Of a DNA stretch of 64,000 bases, positions 50,747-62,666 are shown piece after piece. Under the pieces are notes generated by a model. It was not told where the DNA came from and did no database searches. It saw only the letters and a program-made list of their open reading frames with translations. The position numbers and the translations under genes are program-made. Each line of letters begins with the position of its first letter. Within the stretch, counting starts at the first letter, position 1. The DNA lies in contig NC_088303.1 in assembly GCF_032854445.1 (NCBI RefSeq), forward strand, positions 10,487,501-10,551,500. Direction: 5' to 3'. This DNA comes from Liolophura sinensis. Lineage: Eukaryota > Mollusca > Polyplacophora > Chitonida > Chitonidae.

Positions 50747-52004
50747 TCTCGATGTGCAGCTTTGCGTACATGATCACATAGAGATATACGTTCAACACGC
50801 CGGGATCTTCTCTCTCTTTTGTCACCTGTATCGTAATCCCCTCGCTGGCGTTCAGAACGCGCCTCCCACTGCCATGCGGCTCGTCATCTTTGCTTGGCCG
50901 AAGGTCAAGCCAGAAGGCGTGCTTGTGCGTCAAGAACTCTTCCAGGGAGACGTCTGTCAGGCCTAAGTCTTTAACGACCGTGGCCACCTCAGGTTCCCGC
51001 TTCCGTAAGGGTGAACTGGCGAAGAACCTTTGGACCTCGCCCCATTGCTGGTACACCCGCATGCCCTGGCTGTACAGCTGATTGGGGACCCCTTCTATTG
51101 TGACTTCTACTTTGGTGATGTTCGGGTTGTAGAAGGATTCCGACCTCCTCTTCCACTGGGTTCCTTTAGTCTCGAACAGCATGAGGATGCCCTTCATTGC
51201 TCTCGCGGGCGTGTTCAGGTTTATGTTCCAGAGAGTATCAGACTTGTCCTTCACAAACTTTCGGTGGCGGAGGACGCGATCATACAGAATGGAGACGCCC
51301 CCGGCACACTGGGTGCGGATCTGTCTACCGAGCTCCTCTTCGGTGACCATATCGAACTCCAGGCTGATGTTGTCGATGGTGTAAGCCGCGTCGGCATCGT
51401 CTGTTGCCTGGATGACCTGGCCGTAATCGCTGAACGTCAGTTCGTACTCCAGTCGGTCGGCCAAGGCACTCTGGTAGAATGGCATGTGGCTATCTAGAAG
51501 CTCAAAGTCTAGCGGGATGTGGAACCCGCTGCCAAATGCCCGAGCGATGGCACTTTCTCCAGTATCGTCGTCACTTGCGTCCTCCGCTCCGACTCGAAGT
51601 TTAAGCATGTTTTCGCTGCCGATGCCTTGGTAGGCCGCATTCCGCCGTTCGTTTTTGGTCATCCATAAGTCGCCGTAGCAATGAAACACATCAGAGTCGT
51701 CGATGGACATTACCTCATTCCCGCTGATTCTGATCGTGGTTTTCTTGACTACTGCGCGTCCGAGATTCCCGACCACTGTGGCGTTCGGGTCGGATGAATT
51801 GATCGTGATCTAGAAGGCCAAACGCACGGTACCGGGCACAATGACGTCATTTGCGCCGAGGTTGGGGAAGCGGACCAAGGGTTGTTGATTCTGGTCGATC
51901 GTACTCGGGTTGTTGGTGACGACCAAGGTCTGCCGTACACCTTGTACCCCCCGAGGCTAACGGAGTGTTCTGAAAGGGTTTAGCCTGCGTCCGTATGCAT
52001 CCAT
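50718..52004 (-). pseudogene. Major capsid protein, Maverick B, N-terminal breaks
   Basis: Open without interruption from about 51776 to the stop at 50718 (352 codons), covering most of both jelly rolls. Upstream, a TAG replaces a Ser codon near 51812, and a 4-bp deletion near 51874 shifts the frame before the M-D-A-Y-G-R start at 52004. It overlaps the ATPase start by 29 bp, as in copy A. Confidence 0.92.
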
Positions 52005-52030
52005 TGTGTGTATTGAAGGTATACCTTGCA

Positions 52031-53355
52031 ATGTTCAATACGAGGATTATAGCAGACTTTGACTTTGATAATCCGGCGTTCGACGACGCCCAAGAGGACA
52101 ACAACATCGACGACGAGCAGACCACTCTCCGTGCAGGTGGTGATGTTCCCGAGCAACAAAGCCGGGATGTGGCCGCCAGAAACCTTCAACAAGAGCTGAC
52201 GCAGGCCGTCGTGAATGATTATTACGATGCCTTGGCGAAGGCGGATCCCAGCCTTACCCGCCTCTTTCGCGATTACACGAAGTCGAAGGTTGTCCAAGGG
52301 CGTCTGCGACTCGTGGCCCACCCCAAACTGGACATCATCAACAAACGAACAGGTGAACCGCTAGCCCTCTCAACAGTCGCCAATAAAGGAGGGATTAATG
52401 TTGTTAGGGAGGAAGGGGGGCTGGGCTTTATAGACTGGAAAAGAAGAGAACAGACATCGTTGCATCCGGCAGCAGTCGCAGCCCATGAGACAGCGAGTTC
52501 AGAACTGGGTGCCGCGGCCGGCGAGGCAGATACCATGGAGCTGGAGGATTTAAGCCAACTAGCCAAAAAGGCCGCTGATGCTGTCCACACACTGGAAACA
52601 AGCTTGACGGATAGTGAGGTCGGGCGGGCTCTTGAAATGATAAACGACGCTCCTCTTCCCATGCGAGAACTTCTGGGGCTTGACAAGGCACTGCAGACCT
52701 CGGAAGGCGAACACGCGAATAACCTCGCCAAGCTGTCAAGTCTCGATAAGAACATCGCAAAACAAAAACAGAAATTGGAGGAGGTCACTAATGAATTCTC
52801 CTGGCGCCGGATCGCAAACCGGATAAGGAACCTCGAGGACGAGAGGGTGGCCCGGCTCGAAGCAGCCTCTTTAACGGCCGAAGCCCTGCGCACGCAAATA
52901 CGCCGCATCAAGCAGACGATCGATCGCATCCTACACAAGGATACCACTCTGGCCGAGCGCGTCCGCACCCTCTTCCGGGAGCAGGGAATAACCGTGGTCT
53001 CCATTCTCACGGCAATTGGGAAGGCGATCTCGACACTGGGGCTAGCGATAAAGTTGGCGCTGACTGGCGGGTCCGGCGGGGGTATCCAGCCAACACCACC
53101 TCCATCCGACGGGCGTGGTCTTAAGGAATGGGTGAAAGAGCATCTCCAGTCCCTGGCGCGCCCTTGGAAAGCTCGCTGGGAAGGCTGCCGCTGCGATTCC
53201 GGGTATTATTGGCAGTATCATGTCCTGGCTACTGAACCTTCTCGGGAAAGCAGCTGGGTGGCTGGCCGATAATGTCTGGGCTCTAGTCGTCGCAGTAGGT
53301 GGCCTAATGCTCGTGGCTGTTCGCAAGTATTTAACGCATAGTCCACAGCAGCAGT
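52031..53355 (+). pseudogene. Helical/membrane Maverick protein, C-terminal frameshift (copy B)
   Basis: Counterpart of the 436-aa gene at 19473-20783. The usual start codon is ATA here, leaving only in-frame ATGs further upstream (52031, 51995). The frame is open to about 53160, where a base loss in GCGCGCCC shifts it, so the C-terminal hydrophobic helices are not encoded in frame. Confidence 0.88.
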
Positions 53356-54567
53356 AAGCCGATACCAACCCCAGCGACGACGATGGCTGTCTTCTCCGCA
53401 TCGTGATTCTTTTGCTTTGGAAATAGGGGTTCTTGTTTGCCTCCGGCGGCAGCAACATGCTGAACGCGCGCGGTGGGTGGTGGGACGCTTTCTTGTGGCT
53501 CAACGATCCCGTGGGATGGTGCGCGCTTGTGCAAAGTGGGCGGCAATTTAGCGTTCACACCCTCATAGGCGCCTAGCTTCTGGTCCTCTGTGGCCACGAC
53601 GATTTTGTTGTTGTAGTTCGCCACATGGCCGATCTGCAGAAGCATGTCGCTGGGGGCCATACATAGGCCTATGCCATACACAAAGTCTACAGCGCTCCCG
53701 GCATACTGTAGCACGTCCTGGTAGCGTTTGATAGCAGACGGAAGGTCGATCAGAGAGGAAAGAGCCTCTTCAACGTTCGCGGCAAAATATTTTTGCGCGT
53801 CGAAGGCTGTGCCCGAGCCTGCAATACGCGCCCTTGTTTGCGCTTGGGCGCCTAGAATAGCCCACATGTATGTCCGGATGGAATCGTTTAGGCGCTCTAC
53901 GCCCGGCTGCGTGAATCCTTGGGATGTGTCGACAATGAACGACGCCCAAGACTCCTCGACGTCCTGCTCGATGTAGTCGACGTGGAGCGCTGTAGGCTTT
54001 CTAGAGAACGACATCCTGCTCGGATCGAAGGTCCGATCGCCAATGGGGCTGTAGCCCGTTCTCGTGATATAGTAATATGCCATTACGAGGCCGTGATTCA
54101 CCCCCCTACGGCTCCAGTCTGTGTGCGCATCTACGCGGAACTCCCTACAAATCCTCTCATAAGCCCTCTCGTCGCTCTTGCGGCAGGGGGGCCTGGATCT
54201 CTTCCAAGATCCGCCTAACTTGGTAATACACATGGAACGTGTACAGGGCTCTTATTTGTTTGTCGGGGGCGATAAGATGGCCTTTTACAGAGACACCACA
54301 GCCCGTGGTTGCGCAACAGACCGCGAAGTTCACTTGGTTCTGCCAGAATTGCATAGGATTGGTGTTCCAGGCCTGAACAATGTCATTGCTGGTTATCTGT
54401 GGCAGCCGGTACTTGGCAAACACATCTGTGAACTGGACTGGAAAGGCCTTCTTTTCATCGATGTAGATGTCAAATCGCGTGAGCTGCTCTGCGTGGGTTT
54501 GTATATTATGAAATGCCCCGGCCTTGTAAGTGGCCTCTCTATTGAACCTGTAAACCTCGCTGTTCAT
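53333..54567 (-). pseudogene. Conserved ~420-aa Maverick protein, one deletion (copy B)
   Basis: Counterpart of 20759-21837, with the N-terminus present: M-N-S-E-V-Y-R-F-N-R from 54567, then the N-I-Q-T-H-A-E-Q-L-T-R-F and N-P-M-Q-F-W-Q-N-Q blocks. A 29-bp deletion near 54172 (relative to copy A) shifts the frame, after which it is open to the C-terminal membrane helix at about 53340. It is convergent with the helical protein gene on the left and divergent from the next gene. Confidence 0.88.
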
Positions 54568-54639
54568 CGTGGCTAAAATGTTCATCACATTGACTGAAAT
54601 TCTCAATGGGGCACAGCACAGGCTGCCTCATGCCCTTAA

Positions 54640-55249
54640 CAACCTCGACGGCCGCCTTAAACCGCCCTTCGCGAGATAACTTTCTACCCGAACTGGGTGA
54701 ATATCCCCGCCGAAGTGAGCTTCTGGCTTAGAATTGGCACACGCGAGGTAGAAAACGTTGAAGTGCCGACGGGCTACTACAATGTCTGTACGCTGGACAA
54801 GGACATATTTCGCCCACATAGGATTTCTCTGGGATTGAATGCAGCCATGGGCCGCATAGTCATTACCACCCCAAAAAATAATACCCCCATATTGCTCGGG
54901 AGGCTTGCCCCAATCTTAAGGTTCCAGGATGAGTTCATATCGGGGACTGCAGCAGAAGGTGACACGCTGCCTAACTTGGTCTCACACAAAGAAGTCTTCG
55001 TGCATTTAGATGAACTGAGCACCTCAGAAAACGTGAGAATAACCTCAGATTTCGGTGGCGGTTCAACACTACTTCAGGCCACCGCCGTGACTGGTGAAGG
55101 CTTTACCTGCGGGAAGACGGTTTCATTTCCCAACCCACAGTACAAAACCTTGCGCGCCGACTATATAACGCACTTGACCGTGGCGCTTTAGACAAAGACG
55201 GCAAGTATATCAATGTAGGGTACCTCAGTGCTACCCTAGAAATACAATG
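54640..55249 (+). pseudogene. Beta-rich protein, candidate minor capsid/penton (copy B)
   Basis: The main open part runs from 54697 to 55191, with blocks V-E-V-P-T-G-Y-Y-N-V, G-L-N-A-A-M-G-R-I, V-F-V-H-L-D-E-L-S-T-S-E-N and Q-Y-K-T-L. The last codons (G-Y-L-S-A-T-L-E-I-Q) follow in another frame after a shift at about 55190, ending at 55249. The 5' end is also out of frame near 54660-54690. Alternating hydrophobic residues and a position among virion genes suggest a small jelly-roll capsid protein; this is inference without a structure search. Copy A lost this gene through the Gypsy event. Confidence 0.6.
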
Positions 55250-55672
55250 AGCATGGTGGACGCAGCCGGTCCCAGGTCTGCGTGCCTGTCTTTAAGCGAC
55301 TTGGCTGATGTGTCGGAGTTCGAACTTCAAGGCCAGGAAGGTACAATCTACGCCTTCCAGTTTCAAAGTGGCAAGTACAGCCGCAAAAAGAACCTGCCAC
55401 GTCTGCTTCCCTTTAAGATGTCTCATCCTCTGTAGAGCAAGAGCGCAGGTCGCCTTCTGAAGTTATTGAAGAACAAAAACTCTCATTAATTCGCTTTGAA
55501 GACCGCTTTTTCTTGCCAGAGCTCGCGACCCCGATTGGTTGATAGATGTGAAGGTGACCCCGATGACGGTCCAGGCAACTAGGGCCGATGTGAAAAAAGT
55601 TTTCAACTCCGGAAACTATTTCGTGTCGTACGTACCAGACGCCAGCTGTTTTATAGTTCTCTACTAAACCCT
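55250..55672 (+). pseudogene. Unrecognised Maverick protein, ~135 aa, frameshifted (copy B)
   Basis: It begins M-V-D-A-A-G-P-R-S right after the preceding stop. It can be followed through S-D-L-A-D-V-S-E-F-E-L, a shift near 55417, D-R-F-F-L-P-E-L, another shift near 55530, and T-P-M-T-V-Q-A-T-R to a stop near 55672. I do not recognise the family. Copy A lacks it. Confidence 0.5.
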
Positions 55673-55972
55673 GGATCTATACTTATCTTCGACCTCATAC
55701 TTGGCGCGGCCGAACAACGCCCTTGCACTTTGATTACTGGGGTGAAAATAAGGTGGCCTGCAGAGCACGATACAAAGGATCTCAGACTGATGATCAAATT
55801 ACAGGCCCAGGGCGACCCAATCATCCGGAGCTCTCTCAAGGATATACGAGTCGTCATAGGGGGCGTTTTAAATCTCGATGCAATCCATTTAGAGTGCGGT
55901 ATAGGCCTTCGCCGCTTTCTTGTTAGTAGCCCCGATGACAATTTAGAGCTAACCGACGTTGTTGATTCTTAA
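55673..55972 (+). pseudogene. Beta-rich small Maverick protein, 5'-truncated (copy B)
   Basis: Counterpart of 24244-24636. Open from N-P-G-S-I-L-I-F to the stop at 55972, but the codons before that differ completely from copy A and overlap the end of the preceding gene, indicating a deletion of the 5' part. The stop is 10 nt before the next ATG. Confidence 0.6.
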
Positions 55973-55982
55973 GATAGACAAT

Positions 55983-56663
55983 ATGGGGCGACTGTACCCG
56001 ACGTTCACGGATGAAGACTCCTTGCTGACGATTACGGATGACCACCCCTTGGCCCCGACCGCGCCGACGATTATGGTTGAGAACCCCCCGGAGGGCGTGG
56101 CGCACGCCCATCGCCTGCAGTATATCAGCGAAATACAGAGGCAGCTTGAATCTGAGCGAGATCTCCGCCGGGACTTGTACAAAAAGTACCGGCGCGGTGA
56201 CTTAGCCGCCGAGGCCCTTGATTCGGCCATGCCCACGGCCGGTTTGGGACTAAGGGTTGCAGGCATGGGACTACTCACACCAATAATTGCAGCCCCTGCT
56301 GTCTTGGCCATGGAAGCTGCGGCCCTAGCTTGCGGTGTCTTAAATGTCGCCGGAAAATTCGTTAGCCGCCGACTTCACGCAAAGGCCAAGAAACATAACG
56401 ATATACGGCTGTTGGCTGAGGCTAAACTTAACAGCATCCGTGCGCAGGTATCTACGGCATTATCTGATGGTGTTATTTCGGGCGTAGAGTACAGGCAAGT
56501 CGTTCAGGAGCTCAAGAACTACTCTGATCTGAAGCAGGAGATACGCGCTAAGTCTCGTAAGACATTCAACGCCGTAGAGATCGATGAAAGCACAAAAAAA
56601 CAGCTTATAGATCGCGGCCGAAAACTAGCTCGGCAAGAGCTGAAAAACGCTCTTTCCGAATGA
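55983..56663 (+). CDS. Two-helix membrane Maverick protein (copy B), 226 aa
   Basis: Intact counterpart of 24647-25309 and the only complete gene left in copy B. It shows the same acidic N-terminus, the E-I-Q-R-Q-L-E-S-E-R helix, two hydrophobic segments with G-M-G-L-L-T-P-I-I-A-A-P, and the basic helical tail. It has six more residues near the N-terminus than copy A, through two in-frame insertions. Function unknown. Confidence 0.8.
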   Translation: MGRLYPTFTDEDSLLTITDDHPLAPTAPTIMVENPPEGVAHAHRLQYISEIQRQLESERDLRRDLYKKYRRGDLAAEALDSAMPTAGLGLRVAGMGLLTPIIAAPAVLAMEAAALACGVLNVAGKFVSRRLHAKAKKHNDIRLLAEAKLNSIRAQVSTALSDGVISGVEYRQVVQELKNYSDLKQEIRAKSRKTFNAVEIDESTKKQLIDRGRKLARQELKNALSE

Positions 56664-57599
56664 TGTTCTGGGGAGGTGCCCAGGGGGAACTTGTTTGGAA
56701 CCAGGGCAACCCCATGCTATGTCTCGAGAGCCCCGGAGGCAGGGCATTTGCCAGGATCTGACAATAAGGCGTCCAGGGGTTTGGGGGCCGCCGTAAATAA
56801 GCAAGGGGTCTGCCGCCGGAGACATTTTATCGCCACTGTATCGTTGAAAAACAAGACCTTTTAATAGCTTTAATTGCCATTATATCACTGGAAATAACGT
56901 ATTACTATTGGACCCCTGAAATTGACTGTTTTTAGGGGCACCCAATATATCACACTTTTCCCACCAATGACTGATGCTGAGTGCGAATCACTAAAAAGAG
57001 TACATAAATTTTATATTAAACTATGTATGGTTACAATCTGTTATGCTTTGGACAACCAAGTGTGAAATAGGAGATAGAAATTATAAAATACACAATTAAA
57101 TACAGATGTAAGGAAAACAATGGCAATTTGGCGCAGCAGTTCAAGTGTGAATGCTGTGAATCAGAAGGTAGAAATAAATAAACAATAAAATACACAAAAA
57201 GGAAAACAATCAAAATGCATGGTAATTTGGCACAGCAGGTGCATGTCACTCACAGTTACACTACTTCACATGCAACGGAACCAAATCAGAATACAGTATA
57301 CATAGCTCTGAGACTGAGAACAGGCAAAATTACCACCACTGAATCTGTGACTGTCACTCACTAAAACAGTAGTGGCACCATACGTTTTGAGCACCTAAGT
57401 CACAGTAGGTAGAAATAGACTTTGTAAAATACAAAAAACAAGAAACAATTCAAATACATGTACTATCAGTCACATATCTATGTCGAGAAGTTAACTCTGG
57501 GCACAGTAGTGCATGTCAGACATCATTTCTCTCATCTGAATACATATATGAATACCCTTTGTAAACTTACATGTTACAAAAATATTCACAATCTAGTAT

Positions 57600-57820
57600 A
57601 CATACATATAATATTAATACACTTTGAAACAGTAAAAAATATTGCCCGTTAAAAATACCCGTTATGGCTGGATTGCCCGTCCAGTTGGACGGGTGTCTGG
57701 CTGGCCTGGTGCCCGGGGTATAAAAAATCCTGCCCAGTGTGAGGCTCGAACCCATGGCCCAAAAAAGCAAAAGGCCTGGTTTATAGCTCAGCCTGTTACC
57801 AATTAATCACCACCCTAACA
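57600..57820 (-). repeat. tRNA-like repeat in Maverick B right arm
   Basis: Counterpart of the copy A units. The minus strand shows the TGATTAATTGGTAAC A-box-like block and a slightly altered B box (GGGTTCGAGCCTC), ending near a T-run. The nearby palindrome CCCGTCCAGTTGGACGGG (57679-57696) is kept in part in copy A. Confidence 0.55.
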
Positions 57821-57872
57821 GCGGGCTCCGGATTTTTTGCGCTAGCGACTTACCGTTAGGGGGGTTAATTGG
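57799..57872. repeat. Long imperfect hairpin in Maverick B right arm
   Basis: Same inverted repeat as 26314-26387 in copy A. Confidence 0.6.
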
Positions 57873-58504
57873 TGCTGTCACATCCCACTACCTTTGGGCC
57901 ATCTATAACACCCCTTGGTAAGGTCTCTCTGCCTCCGAAACTGTCGAAAGTTGCAAAGATTCCTTAGAAGTGCGTAGAGCCCGGCGCCATATGCAGGTAA
58001 CGCATTCATATACTACATATACAGGAGACCAAATCTGGATTTGAGCTAGCAAACATCCCCTTATACATGTAGTATATGAATACACCCCTTACAAACAGCG
58101 CCTTTCCCACCTCTGTCAGCCCACTGAGCTATATTCCACGACCCACAAAACATAGGCTAAATTGGAAAGACTATTCCGCATAAACAAAATATTTCCAGTC
58201 CTCCTAAAAATACTGGATCTTATCTGATTTTGATCAGTAATTAACCTCACCCTATATCTTATACATCATCATTATAGATTATCTGACGCTGAAAAAGGCT
58301 GTCACATTTATTTTTCATAAAAATCCGTAGTTTAAGCCCTATACTGGGGAGAAAATCAGCTGAATCACCCTGTTGTGCAATACAGCCGGCCTATATATAG
58401 ACTATACGCCTTATGTATTAAATGCCAACTAGGTCGCCTCATATCAATGTGTCTGTGTGCAGGCGAGACTTGTAAATAAGCTTGTCGGCCTGGACTGGGG
58501 AAGC

Positions 58505-58587
58505 AGGGAAAGGGGGGGGGGGCGCTATTTGTTATGGGGAGGGCCCCAAGGGGGGCGTGCGCCAGAACCCTCCTTCCCTACACCACT
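58505..58587 (-). repeat. Right terminal inverted repeat, Maverick B
   Basis: Complement of the left end, including GGGGCGTGCGCCAGAACCC and TTGTTATGGGGAGGGCCCC, ending at CACCACT. Confidence 0.9.
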
Positions 58588-59535
58588 ATTTATTTCTTAG
58601 AGAACAGAAAAGTGAAAAATACACATTGACTCGGTGCAAAAATAACGATAATGACTCTACAACAAGATATGCAATACACAATTTCAACAGGAATAAAAAC
58701 TTTCAAAATAGCACTAGTGAAAGTAATAACAATACCAACGTCACAAAGCATTAACAATGATTGTCACAGACCAGTATGTATTGTTCTAACCTTTTTCTCA
58801 AGTAACGGCTATGAATTACATGATTTTAAATCAGTGGGTAACTTATACCATTCACCATTACCTTTGATGCCAGTAGTGTGAAAGGATACAAAAAATGGCA
58901 AATGAACGATAATTGTCTACTAGTGAGCGTTCATTTGCCTTGTAAACAGGTGCTAGTTTGGCAATCTTCTTTTGTGTTGGGGAAACCCCGGTAATAAATG
59001 ACAGATTAACTAAGAAAGATAAGACTCATGCCTATTGGGATTTGAAACATTTAAGTAAAGAAGCGCTCGATATAATATGTCCCTGAACTACTGTTTTTAG
59101 ACCAGCAATTAAGATTTTCAATTTGAAACGCTAAACAAGGCTGTAAACTGTAGTAGTTGGTGAAGGGAGATATTCTTTAAAGCTATTTTCGGTTAAAATA
59201 ACTTATCATCTGATTTAGTTGGAGTATTAACAAAATATGCGTTTAAACCATATGCTGTAGTTTAGGTACATGATGTTACATTACCGTTACTGACAACTGA
59301 GGCAGGCAACTTTTAGACCTGGATTTATTTAACAATTCATTTAATGCTTTCCATGTATCTTTAATAATGTTACGTGCTGTAAAACATTTTCTTAGCAGAA
59401 CTGAGAGTGGGATTTAATTTAAATTTAAATTTCTGTTGTGTTTCTATAAATATTAGTAGCTTCCTGATTTTTCTGTGATAAATGGTCGATACATTTGGCT
59501 TTTTATCTAATAGATAATAGATTTCATCTGCATTT
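58588..59535. repeat. Flank of Maverick B, paralogous to 28115-29100
   Basis: Collinear with 28115-29100 at high identity near the junction, becoming patchy after about 59400. Non-coding. Confidence 0.88.
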
Positions 59536-61440
59536 GGCTTTGAACAGTATATTTGGCCCCGTCGGAAGTGATTTCAGTGGCGTTTTGACCCGGAGAGAGG
59601 GAGAGAGGGAAATGACACAGATGTAACAGCATTCGGTGTGAAGAGTTGTACTGAACGCTGGGACTGTCCCTTACAACATATCAAGTAAAGAATTGTTGAT
59701 TGCATGTAAATTAGTCTTGTGTAATACACAGTTGTTCCTATTTTACAATAGTCTTAGAACACTAACAGTCTCTACTTTTATTAGCATTGTCGCTAACTAT
59801 TGCATCATACTTTCAGACTAAATGTCTCCTTTTTACACATGAATCCCTTGAATTCACAACTAAAACCAACAAACAAAACTTGTGAAATCCAACATACAAC
59901 ATACATATGAATTATCATTTTACCAATAAGAGTGGCCAGTTACTCTCAACATAATTATACACACAGTATAATATACTGTAAAACAAATCTTAGGTTCCAC
60001 AGTACACATTTACTACAGCAGTAATTAACCTCACCCTATATCTTATACATCATCATTATAGATTAAACTGCACAGAAGAGTTATGTCCCCTGAACTGCAC
60101 ATGGCAATAGACCCCCATTAATAGGCGACAATGTTAACGTTTAGCGCTGTAGCTCAGCCCGAAACATTCCGTGGCTAATAAGCTTTGGTGCATACCTGAC
60201 CCAGCCTGTGAGAAAGAAGCCATTAAAATCTTGACACAGGTTGACCGTCAAAATCTCGACCTTTCTCTGCCGACAGCTGGGAGGGGTGCCTAGCAACGCC
60301 AATGGGGCGTCACTCGCAGCCTCATCACCACCTATCTCCTTGTGTCCTCTCGCCCAGAATTTCAAACTTTCATCATTAAAACTCATACCTGTCCAAAGCT
60401 TAGACAATTTCCACCATTTTGATACCAAGCTTGCACCTGTACACCAAAAACGGCAGACTGGCAGGAAAAAAACAGACTTTACACCCTAAAACATGTACAA
60501 TTACATTCGAAAAACGGAAGTTGTAATGGGGGTCTGTGTCCTAGCATAATCAATTGAGATTGTGTAATGATTACACCATTAATATCTGAGTTATCTCCCA
60601 TTTACCATAACATGCATACTTATGGCACAAAACGATATTTTTACTCTTAATTAATAATAAAAAGGGTCTCTAGCATTTTACCACATTATCATACTCTCAT
60701 CTCCCCAAATAAAATGTCTGCCATGACATTTACCTTTAACCTACTCACAGATATCTTATACTCATAACATTACTGCAGATTCAGGTTATCTTGTCTGATA
60801 TGAAAGTCCACTGAAATGTCAATCATTAAAGAATGTTACTATCCATGGAATAAAGTTAAATCTTCTCGGCAGTCTGATGTACTGGCCACATCCACGAGGA
60901 TCACCGGCACCACATCCTGTTAAGAATAACTCACAATCACTACAGAACAACGCACTTTCACAGACAAGTTCCTTTATCATCTGCAAATCCTTGGTCATCC
61001 TTGAAATACCCTAAACAACTGCCATATCAGTTAACTTAAAGTAGTTCATATAACACATGTACAGGTTACACTACTCGTTCAGTTCATTTATGTCCACAAC
61101 TTCTGACATCATATCAGCATGACATGTATATGCAATACACAAAAAGTCCGTCACAGAATCTCCACATCTGAATAATATCAGTCAGTTTCTCAAAATCCAT
61201 ATAAAAGTTCATTTAATGTCCAGACTGTATTTACAAGCACAGCGTGAAAGTCCAGAGATCTTGACTTGCGAATCGTAGCGTATTTAAATGTCAAAATACA
61301 TGTAGGCTCCATGAAAAGTAACAGATTGCATGAAAAATCATACAGCACACTATCCAGAGTCGCAAAGCACAGTTCATAATCACTGGGCACAAACTCCATG
61401 AGAATCACAAGAAAATAATTTCCACATAAGTTTCCTGAAT
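59536..61440. other. No gene seen; possible LTR/repeat content
   Basis: Non-coding. It contains the 47-bp block shared with Maverick B (60019-60065) and a ~430-bp segment bounded by short inverted repeats (60107-60535). Some of it may be 3' LTR of the minus-strand Gypsy element at its right, but no second LTR is available in the window for comparison. Confidence 0.5.
60107..60535. repeat. Segment bounded by ~16-bp inverted repeats (MITE-like?)
   Basis: ATAGACCCCCATTAATA at the left pairs with the complement of TTGTAATGGGGGTCTGTG at the right. No target duplication was confirmed. Confidence 0.35.
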
Positions 61441-61510
61441 ACACAGTTTGATACAGTCTATTTTAGCTGTAACACTGCACGGGATGTGTAAACTCGTGGT
61501 ACATCACATT

Positions 61511-62480
61511 TCAATTTGGTACACTGGTGTCAGTTGGAGGTACGGCCTGTACTCTATAGATCGACGGCACAGAAGCTGGTGATAAATAAACTGTTTGGGA
61601 GGAACCACAGCCCGACGTTGAACAGGAACACGGTGTGTTCCTAGAGACTTCATGGGGTCTTGTTGCAGGCACATTAGAGTCTAAGTCCATCTCAACATCT
61701 GAGGTTCCTTCATCTTCACTTCCAGGCATTAAATATGCATTGTCTGCAGGTTTCACCCTTGATTTCTTGCTTGGCTGTACCTATTTGGCATCATGTGTTG
61801 TCTGTGGCAAACCATCCCAATGTGGCAGGAAATTGCGATGCAAGACACATGTTCTGTCTTTTCCAGTTTCAGGTCGAACCTCGTAAACAGGACAGTCATC
61901 TGCCATTCTCTTAGTCCCCCAGGCAAAGTTCGATTTAATCTTTCCACCTGCCCATTGCCTTGGAGGTGACAAGGCGTAGTTCTGGATTTGGCTACCCCTG
62001 TCACCCTGTGCATTTCAGCGAACACCTGGTTTTCAAATTCCCGGCCCTGGTCATGATGAAGTTTTGCTGGGAGATCAAACTTCATCACAAAGTCATTGAA
62101 AATCTTTGTCGCTGCTTTCCTACCAGATTTGTTTTGTGTTGGGGAAGCACAGGCAAACCGAGTGAAGTGGTCTACACCCAGTAAAATGTACTTGAGACCT
62201 CCCTTGCTCTTTTTCAGTTTCAAGAAATCAATTGAGACTAATTCCATGGGAAGTGTGGACGTCAGATGCTCCACTGGGGCCTTTTCGGGTACTCTTGAAA
62301 CAGTTCTTTAGACAGCAACAAACTTGAGTAACGTGATGTTCGGTGTCCATGGCCATGCGTGGCCAGTAGAAACAGCTAACGCACATACTCGTTTCACACC
62401 AAAGTGACCCATATCATCATGTAGCTGCTTCATCACCTCCTTCTGTTACTTACAAGGAAGAACTACGTGTCTTGGTTTCT
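61511..62480 (-). pseudogene. Gypsy integrase, decayed
   Basis: A zinc-binding region (H-D-D-M-G-H-F-G-V-K-R) lies near 62420. The catalytic core is open from 62274 to about 61780, with [16 protein letters not shown] and G-Q-V-E-R-L-N supplying the three acids. The C-terminal domain is at 61511-61756 after a stop near 61784. Confidence 0.9.
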
Positions 62481-62666
62481 CTCTTAAAACAACAGTGTCC
62501 CACAATAAGCCGTCACTACCCAAAGCAAGATTTCTCGTGTAGCAGAGCCACAGCATTACCTGGTGTCTCCCTGATTTCTTTAAGAGTTGTCTTCCTGTTA
62601 AGTTTTTTGAGCTTCACGGCCACCTGGATAACAGAGTCTTCGTTTCGTGCATGCTGTAGGTCATTC

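Larger units (their letters stand above)
56664..58504. other. Non-coding right arm of Maverick B
   Basis: No gene seen. 56695-57255 is absent from copy A. A single tRNA-like block lies at about 57715-57820 (minus), the conserved hairpin at 57799-57872, and a 47-bp segment at 58235-58281 is identical to 60019-60065. Confidence 0.75.
44943..58587. mobile_element. Maverick/Polinton DNA transposon, copy B
   Basis: A 13.6-kb element with the same gene order as copy A and closely similar sequence, but with different flanks, so it is an independent insertion. The termini start AGTAGTATGG (left) and AGTGGTGTAG (right, complement). The flanking pentamers AATTA and ATTTA are consistent with a mutated target duplication when compared with the uninterrupted paralogue near 28111-28124. 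It lacks the SINE and Gypsy found in A and keeps 54395-55670, which A lost. It has its own deletions (about 1.2 kb in PolB and about 0.69 kb in the minus-strand module) and many frameshifts. Confidence 0.97.
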
